Shown here: one piece after another, positions 25,315 through 36,258 of the stretch
Layout of the letters: each line of letters opens with the position of its first letter
How positions within the stretch are numbered: position 1 is the first letter of the stretch
Made by a program: the position numbers and the translations under genes
Assembly (NCBI GenBank): GCA_033030425.1
Contig: JAUFSD010000008.1
Coordinates: forward strand, 682,001 to 746,000
From: Verpa conica
Lineage: Eukaryota > Ascomycota > Pezizomycetes > Pezizales > Morchellaceae
DNA: 64,000 nucleotides
Direction: 5' to 3'
The notes under the pieces: model-generated
Told to the model about the DNA's origin: nothing
Databases searched by the model: none
The model's input: only the letters and a program-made list of their open reading frames with translations

Positions 25315-27313
25315 GTCACGGCTTCCGCGCTTCCTTTCTTTTCCTTTCATTATATTTTTGTATTTTATTCTATTTTAATATATGCCTACTGTATAGTATA
25401 CTCGCCATATAAGGGCAAACATTCTATAAGGGTATGCTCAGCAGCCCCGAAGTATTTATATAGGAAATTAAGGGTATCGCCCTACAAGAGTACCCTTAGG
25501 TATTTGTGACTTTTTATTAGTATACCTTTATAGGTAGTAGCTGAACATCTGAGAACGGCCGAGATTTGGGAAGGTAGCATGGTATAGGCTATATTTACCT
25601 CTGATTCAATATCTTGGCACATCCTTGGCATTTTTCTTAAGAGAAGTGCTTGAAGGGTATCCCATAGCTCGGTGAAGCTGCCCTTTTTCTGTAGGGCTAA
25701 ATTTATGTGGCATGGCTCAAGCTTCTACTATTTTTCATGTCACGATAGATTGAGCCACCACTTTGGGGAGGACAGCATTTTTCACTGGATACCAGTGCGG
25801 CAAATTACAAAAGTATACCCTTATAAAGCGAGTGTACTGTACTGGTTTCACAGATTCTGCGCCTGGCCACAAGGTCTAAAAAAGTATTTTGTTATAGATT
25901 CTTTTAATCTTAGCTACATATTAGATACTAGTTAGACAATTCACCGAGACAGAACCATTTTTATATGATCCGACAAGTAAAGGGCTCCCTAGAAGTTACG
26001 GCTACTAATTTCCTAGACGATCCTTGATTTATTTATATATGGAAAAATTCCTGCAGTATCTAGGTTTAATTTGTACGGTAATTGTAATTTTGTTTTTATT
26101 AGCCAGAGGACTTGCGCCACCCTGATAAAATCCAACTCCGACTAGTTACCTAAGACTAGTACTGTCGCTCTTGATAAAGATTTGATTACTCAGAGTGTCT
26201 AAAACCAGAAATTCTTTATAAGCTAGAATGCCATAGTTTTCCAATGAGCCTATATGTACATACTTGCGCGTGGTAGGCGAGCCGGACTTAAAAATGCAAC
26301 TAGGATCCCCGAAATTCCTGCTTCCATACATGTTTAGGTAGCCATTAACATAATAAATGCTCTAGGTTTCCTCCCTGATAGGTAATGGTTCAATGTGATC
26401 GTATAGGAATTACTACACTACTTCTGAGACTTGAGCACCCTCAATCGATGCTTAGATAAAATGCCCTTGGTATTACTTGGGATTTTGTAGATGATAAACC
26501 ACAATGACTGTAGTATTATAATAACCTAAATTTCCTAGGTTCTAAGTATTAACAAGAAACTAGTTACATTAACTATTTAGAAGGGTTTAAAGCCCTAGTG
26601 GAAACGGAAATTAGTGGATTTCTAGTCTAGGATATTATTGGCGATAAAGTCTACTCATAAAGATGAATCACATCTAATGGTCTCTGTTGGACGCTAGGTC
26701 AATAGCCCCCTCATAGATATAGGGGCAATTTTTTTGTTTATGCCTAGGAACTGGGAGTATTTAATTCTAAGGGTGAGGTGACGAAATATTAGTAACTATT
26801 AGTTGATTGAGGACCGCTAGTTTCTCTTCTGTAGTTTATCTAGAACTTAGATATAAATGTACCATAGGTCCTATTTCACTTAGGGAATCTCGTATATAGA
26901 TGTCACGTATTTTACTGTCTAACCGGCTATGACGGGGTAACCGTTCATATGAGCTAGAGTAGATATAAGCTGAAACAGTTACTAATAACTCAGGTACCTG
27001 AAATGAGATACAGGGTTAGGGTTGCCTCGTCAAGAAATGATCAAAGGGAATTGCTTATCAAGTAAGCTGAGGTAGTGGTGGGGTGTAAAAACACGTCTAT
27101 GGATGGAGCTAGTTGCCAAGGCTGCTAGCGCGGGAGCTTGGCCCGCGACATAAACAAAAACAACGCCTCTGCTCTTGTACTTCTTTCAACACATCAACAA
27201 AGCGTACTACACAGCCAAGGAGAGTTAACACAAAAGGATTGCCTTCTATAGACTTGAGGGAAGCATCTGGACTACAAGCGCATAGCGCATCGCTCTCAAA
27301 ACAACATTACACC
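25315..27313. other. AT-rich gap between desaturase and spindle pole gene
   Basis: About 2 kb, strongly AT-rich from 25400 to 27000 and full of TA steps and stops. The 87-codon frame at 25672-25935 has no recognisable content. The last 200 bases are richer in GC and open in the frame of the next gene but contain no earlier in-frame ATG, so they look like promoter and leader. Confidence 0.55.
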
Positions 27314-30300
27314 ATGGTTGCTCCAGGCTTTGGAATCGACAGCCCTCGCACGGAGTTTCCTACGGAAGGTTCGATCGGTGACCTGGACTTAGGCTCTCGC
27401 ATGGACTCCTTCCAATCCCCTGGGGGCGACGACATAATTAAAGCTAACAAAGGGAGGCGGCACCGTGGGGACCTGACACCAGCACGCCAGATTTTTGGGA
27501 ATATTGCGAACCGTGGAGGGCCGAGTAGGAACGAATTTACCCCACTACTGAAGAGTGTGCAGAAATCAAATCTTCGCGCAAGGATTGACAATAATAATGG
27601 AGTTCCACCAACTCCAGCGTTTCTGAAGAATGAAAAGCTTATGGATAGTCCAGCGCTTCCTCATGGTGGAAGTTCGTATGGTGAAGATACAACATATCAG
27701 AGTCAAAACGAAACAGTTATGGGTCCGATGCCTGACTCAAGTATCAATTCAACACCAATGGCACCTTTACCGAGGGGAAATAATGGTGTGTTGGAACATG
27801 ACGGACAGATGACCTTGAGGGAACAAGAGAAGGTGAGCTAGTTTTCGTTTTGTTAGCTTCACAAATGATAGGTCTCTAACCCAACCTCCTATAGATTATC
27901 GATGAGATTAAGAAGGAGAACTTCGGCTTGAAACTCAAAATTGTTTTTATGGAGGAGCGCTTGAAGAAGCTTGGCCCTGAACACAATGAAGAAGCCATCA
28001 AAGAGGTGAGGTTATTACTTTCCTGCTTATTGAACAGACTTTATTGATAAATATTTAAAATCAGAACATCGAAATCAAGGTCGAGCGAGCCACCCTTAAA
28101 GCTGAACTAAAACGATACAGAAAGTCACTAGGAGATTCCGAAAAAGCCATCGCTGAGCTCCGTGAACAAATGATGTCGATTCAAGACAACAAACAAAAAG
28201 GTTATGATGATGGTAGACGGAGTGAGGAACGTGCAAGAGCCCTCCAAGAGATGGCCGAAAAGCTAGAGTCTAAGGAGAAGGAACTGGAGGAAGTTTTAGA
28301 CGAGAATGATAGGCTCCGTGAGGAAGCGGATGAGTATAAAGCGAAGGTTGAACATATGGAGGACGAAGACGTTGAAGAAGTGGATAAATTAAACAAGGAG
28401 CTACAGAAGGTTGAAGAAGAAAAGAGGGAATTAGAAGCCGAGATGAGAGAAAAGGATCGTTTACTTGATGAACGTGAAGAGGAGCTAGATGGTGTCGAGG
28501 TTGAGCTCAAGGGGAAAGATCGTAAAATCCAAGAGCTAAAGGGAGATACTGAATCTCTGCAGGGAAGGCTTCAAGTATTAGAGCAGGAATTACAAGAGAA
28601 ACAAGGTGATAGGGACGAACAATTGGTAAAGAAGGACGAAGCCCTCCGAAAGGCCGAACAAAAGATACGTGATCTCGAGAAGGTAGGACTCTTTAGCTAC
28701 TCTACTGTACGAGCATGATCTTAATATTTTTTTATTTAGATGGTCCGGGATCTGCAACATAACCTCGAGGATGAGCAGGCAGAAAAATCGGAGATTCTTT
28801 TGGAGAAAGAAAAAATCCAGACTGAGAATGAACAAATACGAAACTACCAAACAAACCTGGAGGCCGACAAGAAGAGTCTCGAAGATGTTGTTGAAAAGCT
28901 TCAGGATGAGGTTCGAAATAGGAGTTTTACGTATAGAGGCAGGATAGAGGAGCGGGATATACAGAAAAAAAGTCTTCAGGGAGAGCTGGAACAGATTCGC
29001 CAAGAGTACGATGACCTACATATACTTCACCAAGAGAAGACTACGGAAGCACAACGCCTCAAGGCCAGGTTAGACCAGATGAATGGTGACTTCGATGGTG
29101 AATTCCAGACTCTTCAAACGGTATGTTCTGGCTTATAGATGTAGTTTTTAGAGCGATAATATTGATCATAATAGGAACTTGATGATGCCAAACGCCAAAG
29201 AGATGTCATTAACAAATCACGGAATGAGCTTGAGGGAAAGCTACGAAAAGCCGAATCAGATCTCCAACTTGTTACTTCCGAGAAGGAATTTATCGATAAG
29301 TCTCGTAATGAGCTTGAAGCGGAGCTTCGAAAGGTTCAATTAAATCTTCAAAGCGTGGCTACGGAAAAGGATTTTGCCATCAGTAGTTCCCGTAATGAGC
29401 TCGAGGCAGGGCTACGCAAGGTCCAATTAGACCTTCAAAATGTGATTGCAGAGAAGGAGCTTGTCCACCTCCGCCACGATACTTTGACAGCAGAATCACG
29501 TGATCTTCAGAAGCAGGTCGAGAAACTGAAGAGCAATCTCCAGGAAGCAAACTCAACGTTGCAAAGAGAAAGGCAGTTGGCTGGGTCAAATGAACAGGCC
29601 TTGAGGCAGGAGTGGGAAGAAGATAAGAACAGCCTTAATGAGGAACTCGAGGCGATTGATAGGGAGTTGGCAGAGAAGGAGAGGCAACACGAGCGGGCTG
29701 TTGCTAATTGGCAATCCGAAAAGCGTCAGCTTGAGACCAGAATCCAGAAGGCCGAAACCACCGCCAATGACCTTAAAAGGACGATTGAGCAGCTGCAACA
29801 GGCTGAAAGCTCAATTCAAGGAAAAGAGTCTAAGGTAATATTTCCCATACAATTTCCACTATTTGCCAGAGACCACGGCTAACTTTTAACCCTATAGTTG
29901 GTCAATGCTCTAAAATCCGAGAATGAAAGACATAAGAAAGAAGAAGCTAGTCTCACTCAACAGATAATTGAACTCCAAGATGAGATTGAAGAAAGGAAGG
30001 CCGCCCTTGATGTAAAGATTGCCGAACACAATGCTACCAAGGAAGAACTACGGCTGTCGAAGAAAGCCGAGAAGACTTTGGAAGAGAAAGTCAAATACTT
30101 GGACGACGAAGTAGAACTGCTCAGTGCTACACTCGACGAAGAGAAGGAGAATGCAGATGAAGAGATCGCTACGGCAAAAGCCGAAGTAGAGACTCTCCGT
30201 CAAAAACTCAACGCGACAAAGTTGGAACTCACTCGTCTCGAGAATCAGCACGGCAAAGCCCGATATGAAGCACAAGCCGTCAAAGGAGATCTCGAAGCCG

Positions 30301-32242
30301 AAGCCCAAACCCAGAGGCAACTCAAAGAGGACATCCAGGACGTTAACCGACGCCTCGAAAATGCGAAGAAGGAGAAGCAACACCTACAGGAACAGCTTGT
30401 CAGTGTTAATACTCAAACAAACTCTCTCCGGGTTACGGCCATGGAGATCGAAGCCGAGCGAGATGAATTGAGGAGTCAACTACAGCAGCTATCCCACAAG
30501 GTTGATACTACGAAGCACTTTGATCACGAGAAGGCAGAGCTGAGGAAGGCAAAAAGCAAGATTGAGATCGATCTCCAACGGGCAAATGACGAACGGGCAA
30601 TTCTTGAACAGAAGGCCAGCGACCTAGAGACCGACCTTCAAGATGCCATTGACAGTGCTCATCAGCAGGAGACGAAACTCGAGAAGCAGGTCCGAGAATT
30701 GAAGAGCCAGCTGAAGTCACTTACTGGTGAACGTGAAAACGAACGTCAAGCTTCTCAGCACAATATTGTCCGTCTTGAAACTAGGATCGATGAGCTCCTC
30801 AAACTTGACCGCCAGGATGGGGGCCTTGAGCTAGAATTGGAGACCCTCCGTGCAAGCTTATCTGATGCAAGGAAGCGGGAGAATGACCTTGTGCAAAAAG
30901 AGTCAACGAGTAGGAAGACAATCCGCGAGCTCCGTCACCAACTTGACCAACTTGACCGCGAGTTGCTTGATAGCAAGAACGCTGCCATGCTTCTCTCACC
31001 TCCCCTTGGAAGCTCTCCCCATTCTGGTAGAAAGTCCGAGATCGAAGAGCTCAGGCGTCAAATCACTACCTATCAAGAACAGATTCGGGAATATCGATCT
31101 AAGGTGAAGACTCTTGAGCGAAAGAACAGTGATCAGAAGGCTGCATACGAGCAGCTTGAAATCGAGAAATCTTTGTTGGATCAGGAGGTTACCGAAATCC
31201 GTGAAAGCAATGAAGCTATGGTCCAAAAGAACCTTGGAGCAAGTAATATGGTTGGTGACCTTCGGAAACGCATCCATGGTTTAGAGAGGGAATTGCATAG
31301 TGCCCAATTGGACAAGCGTTTGAAGAGCTCGGAGGATACCAGAACTGCTCAGCAAGAAATTGCCGAGGAGCGGCAGGAACTCCACGAACACATCAAGACC
31401 GCAACTCTGGAAATTGAGCAATTAGAAGCGCAGATGAACGCCCGAGACGAAGAAATACGCCTCCGTCGTAAGAAAGAGAAAGAGCTCGATGCACAAGTCA
31501 AGACCCTACGAAAGGAAAAGAACCAACTTGATTCTATCTCCCAAGGGACTGCAGAGGACTTGAAGAAAATCACTCGCCGATATCAAAAAGCTGTCGAGAA
31601 GACAGCACAACTACAGGCTGCTTGGGACGAGGAGCGAAAGGCTATCAAGCAACGGGTCCGATTCTCAGAAAGCACAAATAAGCGTGAAAATGCAAAGACG
31701 GACATCGAAGCTAGAACCCTCGAAACTCAGATTGGGGAGGCAGAGGAGCGACACAGAGCCGAGATCAAGGGGTTGGCCAAACAGATTCGGTATCTCCGTG
31801 CCAAGGTCGCTCGAGAAGCAGGATTCCGAGCGGACTTGTCATTCAGCAAGAATTTCTTTTTAATGCAAATCAATCTCTATAGCGCATGGTAAGTACCGGC
31901 CCCATATCCCGACTCCGCCGGAAACATTTGCTGACTGATCATATTGTAGCAACGAAGCAAATATGCAATTGATTGAGCAGATGGGTATTTTCCCTGACCG
32001 GTATATACGCGAAAAGAGACCTGCATTAAGGTCTGTGGTGCATACCGTTATTGCAGGTATTCGAATGAGGTTCGTCATAAAACTCCTTAATTTGCCTTGA
32101 GCGATAATATGCTAATTGAGTAAACAGCAAGCTCCAACGGCAGTGGGCGGAAAGCAAGGAGTTGAAAACTTCACTGGCTAAATCATTGGAGCTAACTAGG
32201 CGGGAAGCTAGTGGAAGGGCAAAACGAAATGAAGGTGTTTGA
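27314..32242 (+). CDS. Pericentrin-like spindle pole body protein (Pcp1/PcpA type)
   Basis: Eight exons: 27314-27832, 27895-28005, 28065-28682, 28740-29120, 29175-29834, 29898-31888, 31950-32069 and 32128-32242, giving 1504 residues. Residues about 166-215 carry the centrosomin CM1 motif (TLREQEK then IIDEIKKENFGLKLKI), which recruits and activates gamma-tubulin complexes. The middle ~1100 residues are almost continuous coiled coil, rich in Glu, Lys, Leu and Arg. Near the C-terminus, FRADLSFSKNFFLMQINLY and the following CNEANMQLIEQMGI match the PACT region that anchors pericentrins at the pole. CM1 plus PACT points to Pcp1/PcpA and not to ApsB/Mto1, which lack PACT. Residues 558-642 contain three tandem copies of a 28-29 residue unit. 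Confidence 0.9.
29217..29471 (+). repeat. Tandem triplication (84-87 bp unit) inside the spindle pole gene
   Basis: Three consecutive units each begin with Ser-Arg-Asn-Glu-Leu-Glu and continue as (G/A)xLRK...L...EK(E/D)F or similar. They occupy residues 558-585, 586-614 and 615-642. The DNA is also clearly similar between units, so this is a duplication and not just coiled-coil heptads. Unit length fits four heptads, so the coiled coil keeps its phase. Confidence 0.85.
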
Positions 32243-32642
32243 GTTTAACGAAATGGTTCACATGCTTTAATTGGTTATTAATGTTTTTATGAGTTGTAAC
32301 ATAACCGGTATGTTTTCTTGGGGTGTTAACTGTTTTCTTGGAGCGGGTGTTCTCTTGTATATACTAGTAGCCGAATTCACCAAGGTGCTTCCTTTATCAT
32401 TTCTCCAGTTTCCTATTATCCAACTCCAGTTACAAAGAAACAAACAGTATTATTATTCGGTGACCCAGTTGACTAAAGAATTCAAACACCTTATGAGATT
32501 TTTCCGCTCCTCCATTTCAATGCTATTCTCAGCTTGGTGGTAGTATGCTTCCACAATCTTAATACTTGAGTAGTAGCATGAATACCTATTTGGCTAGTTT
32601 AGCAAGCGGGCCACCCTCGGGTCACACAAGAGAACGACAAGC
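32243..32642. other. Convergent spacer, spindle pole gene and APH-like gene
   Basis: About 400 AT-rich bases between convergent stop codons, most likely the two 3' untranslated regions. The frame at 32271-32543 is hydrophobic and of AT-driven composition, with no family resemblance. Confidence 0.55.
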
Positions 32643-33494
32643 TTACATTAAAGAGCGACATTTCTTATTCTTTGTGTCCAGCACATCCGCTCCATATCCT
32701 TCCATAAATGCTGGTGAAGGACCCTGGAACGCAGTAGAAAGTAATGGATCGAACCATCCAGATCTCTCAAAATCGATAAGACCCGTGACAGCCTTAGTTT
32801 GTGGATCCACCAATGTGCTGCTATCCCCGAAGTCCAGAACCGATAGTTGTGGTTGTACTACCTCATTAAGTGTGTACGCCCACCGCCTAAACTGCTGCCG
32901 TAGTTGCTCATATGGTAATAGAACTAGCATATCTTCCCCATCCCGTAATATAGCTTCAGTCATCGCCAGGAAACACTCCCGCCAAGATAAATATATCTTA
33001 GCTCTATCTGGCCCTCGCCCAAAGTATTTCCGGTCGCTAGCGACATCGCCTACCTGGCGGATGTAGTGACCAACAGTGCGGTCAATCGCATCAGATTCGG
33101 ATGTTGAAAGTGATGGCCGGAGCTTGTCAAGTGTTACACCAGGTAGATGCGACATTAGGATATAAGGAGAATCGAGAATTTCACAGGTGTCATCGTATAT
33201 GATGACCTCGGGAACCGGCACGGAAGTCTTCTCCCTAATTAGTCGCAGCATGGAGGCTTCTGCTTCTAATATAAAGGTTTCATAGCGGAGGACCCGAATG
33301 TCCGGGGGAGGTGCGATTTTTAGAACATATTTGTTGCCGTCTTGTAATAAAACTAGGTAGGAAGTATTGTAAGCACCGTCGAGGAGCTCATCGATAGAAA
33401 TAATAGCTCGACGTTTGCTGGGGAACGCCGTATCAATAATTCTTTGCGCTTCAGACATGCTTCTCAGCCAGGAATTTGTGACGCTCTGGACCAT
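32643..33494 (-). CDS. Aminoglycoside phosphotransferase (APH)/choline-kinase-fold protein, degenerate catalytic loop
   Basis: A single-exon gene of 283 residues from the ATG at 33494. The kinase fold is visible: a beta-strand nucleotide region with YVLKIAPP (ATP-binding Lys), an N-lobe IREKTSVPVPEVIIYD, the hinge-like DSPYILMSHLPGVTLDKL, and the metal loop GLIDFERSGWFDP (Asp241). The catalytic loop, normally HxDxxxxN, reads VLDFGDSS at 219-226: the Asp is kept (221) but His is replaced by Val and Asn by Ser. Filamentous fungi carry many such proteins with unknown substrates, so I do not assign one. It may have lost kinase activity. No introns, unlike its neighbours. A second Met 12 codons downstream is an alternative start. 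Confidence 0.8.
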   Translation of the reverse strand: MVQSVTNSWLRSMSEAQRIIDTAFPSKRRAIISIDELLDGAYNTSYLVLLQDGNKYVLKIAPPPDIRVLRYETFILEAEASMLRLIREKTSVPVPEVIIYDDTCEILDSPYILMSHLPGVTLDKLRPSLSTSESDAIDRTVGHYIRQVGDVASDRKYFGRGPDRAKIYLSWRECFLAMTEAILRDGEDMLVLLPYEQLRQQFRRWAYTLNEVVQPQLSVLDFGDSSTLVDPQTKAVTGLIDFERSGWFDPLLSTAFQGPSPAFMEGYGADVLDTKNKKCRSLM

Positions 33495-34089
33495 GCCGAC
33501 AAGACACAATCGATAACGAGAAAATATTAAAAAACGGGAAGGGTACCATGACAGGCACGAGAAATATCGAGGGGTATTTGTACAGATTGGTTGTGTAGCT
33601 CTAGATTCTAACTATCAATGAATCGGTGGGACCTAAAGAGAGGGAAAATCGGAAATGAAAGGGAAATGCCGGTGGACGCGGACAGAGGATAAGCTCCGAC
33701 TCGCAGTCGCAGACCAGGTTGGCTCATCGAACCAGGCAGGCGGACCGCCCTTGGATTCGCCAAATTGTGCCTCATTCGGGGTTGAGGCTTGGCATTCTCG
33801 TCTGTTTTGTGCAACGTTGCAGCGCCTAGGCGTTGTTGCGTAATAAGTAAGTGTCTGGAATGCGAAAATATTGGCCTCTATACCAAAGGTCACTGAATTA
33901 CCGACATGCCTAGTCATGATTATTGATACGACTGTGGTCTTATGCTTGTCTATATCATGTAGCCAGGAATGTATGTAGGCTCATCGAGGATACTCGAGAG
34001 AAGGGAGGTCTTTATGTAGGAAAAGTGACGGAAGCCTGGCTGGTTACCCGTGGTTTATGTTACACCTCTTCCCCCACTATATTCTCCAA
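33495..34089. promoter_or_regulatory. Spacer between TAN1 3' end and the APH-like start
   Basis: About 600 bases. The 33620-33840 part is GC-richer than its surroundings and open on both strands, which is what I would expect of a promoter or leader for the APH-like gene. The frames themselves (33633-33917 minus and 33655-33843 plus) resemble nothing. Confidence 0.45.
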
Positions 34090-35414
34090 CTATTTTGCGA
34101 TATCCTGGGATTTTTCATCTTTCCCTGTTGTTCCTTGGCAATTATCACCTTCTACACTATTTCGGATCTTGTTATCTTTCCCGACCTCCTGGAGATTATA
34201 TTTTTTGAGTTTCTCAAAGTCCCTCACGACACTCATCCCACACATATTCTAGATATAGCCCGTTAGGTACTGTTAGCGATACTAGTGTTCGGAAGAGAGG
34301 ATGACGGCAAGCCGCAGGTGTCTTATCGCTTGTGCCACCTAAATAATATAACTTGCCTTGTAAATGTCGACGAGGATGAGAACATCATAGTTCTTAAGGT
34401 CTACATTGTGCTTCGGACCCACGATATCCGCAACCATTTTGATGACTTGATCTCGGTTCAGTACGTTGTGGTTGCGCGTAGTAGGACGGATAGCAAACTA
34501 CACAGCGGGTATGGGTTTCAGTAAGCGAGCAAATCGGGTAGATACCAGCTCCGGATGCGCACTTTCAGTCCATCTTGCCCCTCATGAAAATGAGGTCCTA
34601 GAACCTCCTTTGCAACCTCCTGAAGACCCTCAAGAGTTGCTTTGCCAGTCCGAGTGACCGGGGTTAGCCGATGTATCCATTTGCTTTGGATTTTGCCCTC
34701 TAAGAGCGCATGGACCATCTCCGTTGGCACGCATGGCGCCTTTGTGCGAAAAAACACCACTAACAGCCCCAATAATGACTCCCGCATCAGCCAGTCAAGA
34801 TTACAGATAAGCGAGGAGACAATAAGGGGGAGGCATGGGATAATGGGGTATCAGTTCGGGATTTTCTTGGATAAACTAACCGCAGTTCAAGTCAAGCTTT
34901 ACACTCTCGAATAACTTCTTCGATTTTTTCATCTTTAAACTAGAAATCTCACGTTCGATTGAAGCCTCGATATCTTCGTCTCCTTCATCGCTGCTATCCT
35001 CAGACTCGAGACCGTAAAGCTTCGACGCGCACTAGTGGCGAGTTGCACATCGTGTCAGCCCTCTTTTGCCTGACGAAACTCAGCTCTGCAATGTAGGCAC
35101 ATCCTTCCTGACCTGTCCTAATAGCTCATATAGCTCCATTACACATTTAGCCTCCCTCCCTCTGTCGCACGTGGCAAAGATGCCTTGTGTGCCAGTCTCA
35201 ATTCCGGTGATGGTCTGGTAATTCTTTGCCGACTTCGACCAGAAGCCCTTTGTCTGCACGGTTATTGATTAGTCCCACACCATAATCACATTTCTTTATT
35301 GTATTTTTAATTCCGTAAGATAAGCTTGAGTAGTTGGTAATATACCTTATTCTTTTTATTTGACTGTGCTTCTGAGCGGGGGTTGTCGTTTCTTCGTTTC
35401 CTACTGTCGGACAT
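34090..35414 (-). CDS. TAN1: tRNA acetylation adaptor Tan1 (THUMP domain)
   Basis: Six short exons, none obvious as a long frame: 35414-35346, 35253-35113, 35031-34881, 34759-34563, 34497-34357 and 34248-34090. Together they give 285 residues, close to yeast Tan1. Landmarks are GFWSKSAKNYQTITGIETGTQGIFATCDRGRE near the N-terminus, an acidic linker, then the THUMP domain with IHRLTPVTRTGKAT, FAIRPTTRNHNVLNRD, DLKNYDVLILVDIYK and NMCGMSVV. Tan1 binds tRNA and helps the Kre33/Nat10 acetyltransferase make N4-acetylcytidine at position 12 of tRNA-Ser and tRNA-Leu. Intron 5 (34356-34249) starts GCAAGT, a GC-AG intron. The conserved KNYDVLILVDIYK/NMCGMSVV join across it makes this boundary firm. Confidence 0.9.
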
Positions 35415-35726
35415 CTTGTTGTTGAGTTGGAGTTGAAGGTTAGGGAAAGGCAAGTTTCGCAACAAGATATACATAATCTGGTCGTGTTTATAATACGTTC
35501 ACCTCTCGAAAAACCAATTTTGTATGATTTTCTGGCATTTCTTTAAATCTGCCAGCCACCGTCACGTTGTTATCGCAAATAGGCCTTAGAAGAGAAACCA
35601 CAAACAAAACAGACCAGAAAAAGGTCTCTACTTAGAAGATAGTTCTTCCATATGTCTGTCCGCATGTACTTTATTTAGGTTACACTCTTTTTATCTCTGG
35701 CTAAAAGGAAACTCTTAAAAAGGGAT
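35415..35726. promoter_or_regulatory. TAN1 upstream region
   Basis: About 310 bases between the TAN1 start and the 3' end of the second tRNA-Pro. It has no open frame of note. The T-rich run on the tRNA's own strand (A-rich on the plus strand near 35717-35720) could be its polymerase III terminator. Confidence 0.45.
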
Positions 35727-35816
35727 GGCTCGACCCCGGGTTTGAACCGGGGACCTCTCGCATATTGACTTAGAGTGTGACCCTAAGCGAGAATCATACC
35801 ACTAGACCAGCCGAGC
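35727..35816 (-). tRNA. tRNA-Pro (anticodon AGG) with an 18-nt intron, second copy
   Basis: Reads on the minus strand as the same cloverleaf as the tRNA at 2145-2234, with the same acceptor, D, anticodon and T stems. The anticodon AGG lies at 35782-35784 and the intron at 35763-35780. The two genes are 90 nt each and differ at one intron base only (C here, T in the first). The flanks are unrelated, so the similarity stops at the gene ends. Confidence 0.95.
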
Positions 35817-36258
35817 TTGTTCAGATATACCATTTTTCAATTAATTAGGATATTATTGATATATCCAACTAGTTAGGCCGATGTTTACCTAATTCTTACA
35901 CGATACGGAGAAGGAATTAGAAGCACTGGAGTCAAACAAGACTCAATTTCCACCAGTCGAAAGGGAAGGAAATAAAGTTAATACCTTGGTCAATTGCTTA
36001 AGTTAAGCAAAGCTAGATCGAGTAAGACTCAATAATCGCTCACACATTATGGAGGTTGTAGTAAGTAAAAATAAAACCTGGTATGGCTATGACACTGGTA
36101 TGTACATATAAGAAACGGATAAGAAACAAATCCTAAACTCCAATTACGATCCTATCCTTTATATCGAGCATTCAAGTTATAGAGGTACTATCGTTTAGAA
36201 CCATTTCCCCGTGATAGCTGGTAAAAAAACATTAGAAGCCATCCATAAACACAAAGGG
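35817..36258. other. Spacer between tRNA-Pro and the tomosyn gene
   Basis: About 440 AT-rich bases upstream of the tRNA and downstream of the tomosyn stop codon. No open frame of note; it likely holds the tomosyn 3' untranslated region. Confidence 0.5.

Noticed and set aside
27113..27313. An N-terminal extension of the spindle pole protein
   Set aside because: The frame is open upstream but has no ATG before 27314, and the upstream translation looks like leader sequence.
28202..31573. Ser-rich or Leu-rich minus-strand frames opposite the spindle pole gene
   Set aside because: They are shadows of the Glu/Lys-rich coiled-coil coding strand.
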